This document shows positions 63,858 through 64,000 of a DNA stretch of 64,000 nucleotides, in pieces. The position numbers were made by a program, and so were the translations under genes. Numbering within the stretch: the first letter of the stretch is position 1; every line of letters starts with the position of its first letter. The DNA is taken from NCBI GenBank assembly GCA_017461725.1, contig JAFTXG010000015.1, forward strand, positions 124,001 to 188,000, written 5' to 3'. Source of the stretch: Lachnospiraceae bacterium. Its GTDB lineage: Bacteria; Bacillota; Clostridia; Lachnospirales; Lachnospiraceae. The notes beneath the pieces are model-generated. The model was not told the DNA's origin. It was given only the letters and a program-made list of their open reading frames with translations, and made no database searches.

Positions 63858-64000
63858 AAAAAAAGTCGCCTCCTTTTCGCACTTTTTAACGTAAGTACGA
63901 CAAGCGGTGACTGTACAACTTGCCCGTGTGTATCCTTATATCTCCACACGTCATCTCTACTCTCTCTGGTAGATGGTTAAGTTTCGGTACAGTGACTTGT
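63858..64000 (-). other. Leader of the S10 operon (cut by the window edge)
   Basis: 143 bp before rpsJ without an open gene. A small TCTAC/GTAGA hairpin lies at 63956-63973. No convincing promoter is seen, so the operon promoter is probably outside the window. Confidence 0.45.

Overview
The window is a chromosomal segment of a Gram-positive, spore-forming Clostridia member, most likely family Lachnospiraceae. The evidence is the Firmicutes S10-spc-alpha ribosomal gene order, the tig-clpP-clpX-lon-ysxC block, sporulation genes (spoIID and a spoIIQ-like M23 gene), a Csp-like subtilisin, DUF4364 and DUF2325/DUF3793 genes, and a ribosomal protein L17 with the long insertion seen in Lachnospiraceae. 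No phage, insertion sequence, transposase, rRNA or CRISPR array is visible. Assignments are by reading the sequence; no database search was run.

Positions 1-8700 (mostly minus strand): the 5' end of a flavin reductase, trmL, an aminotransferase with an overlapping Lrp/AsnC regulator, a lone AIRS C-terminal protein, two tandem VanW-type exported proteins, a 35-residue membrane peptide, a B12-binding radical SAM protein, then tRNA-Phe and tRNA-Tyr. Positions 9000-19700: a DUF4364 regulator, an oligo-1,6-glucosidase behind a leader containing an 84-bp tandem duplication, a Csp-like S8 protease, a 4-helix membrane protein, a probable type I toxin-antitoxin locus (14.34-14.62 kb), a divergent second ClpX, an XRE-methyltransferase fusion overlapping a PHP phosphatase, and glyA.

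Positions 19.8-30 kb form a cell-envelope block: HtrA, an operon of GT2, polyprenyl-phosphate sugar transferase and LCP ligase, an M50 peptidase, a SEDS protein, an LspA-like protein and an AraC/GyrI regulator. Positions 29.5-36.2 kb are the proteostasis block ysxC, lon, clpX, clpP, tig. Positions 36.3-39.5 kb hold a DJ-1/PfpI protein, and flavodoxin, DUF3793 and DUF2325 genes behind a strong promoter with two palindromic operators, probably iron-responsive. Positions 39.8-47.4 kb contain a CYTH protein, a 200-bp palindromic element, spoIIQ-like and spoIID, comF, recD2, mreB, a candidate structured RNA and a large nested hairpin.

Positions 47.4-64 kb are one minus-strand ribosomal super-operon from rpsJ to rplQ, including secY, adk, map, infA and rpoA, ending at a perfect terminator. 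Several spacers in it hold hairpins, and the rplW-rplB spacer holds a 166-bp block with terminal inverted repeats.

The best candidates for something not yet described are the convergent toxin-antitoxin locus with a Shine-Dalgarno-sequestering hairpin, the C-rich three-hairpin RNA upstream of mreB, and the ClpX paralogue without an RKH loop.
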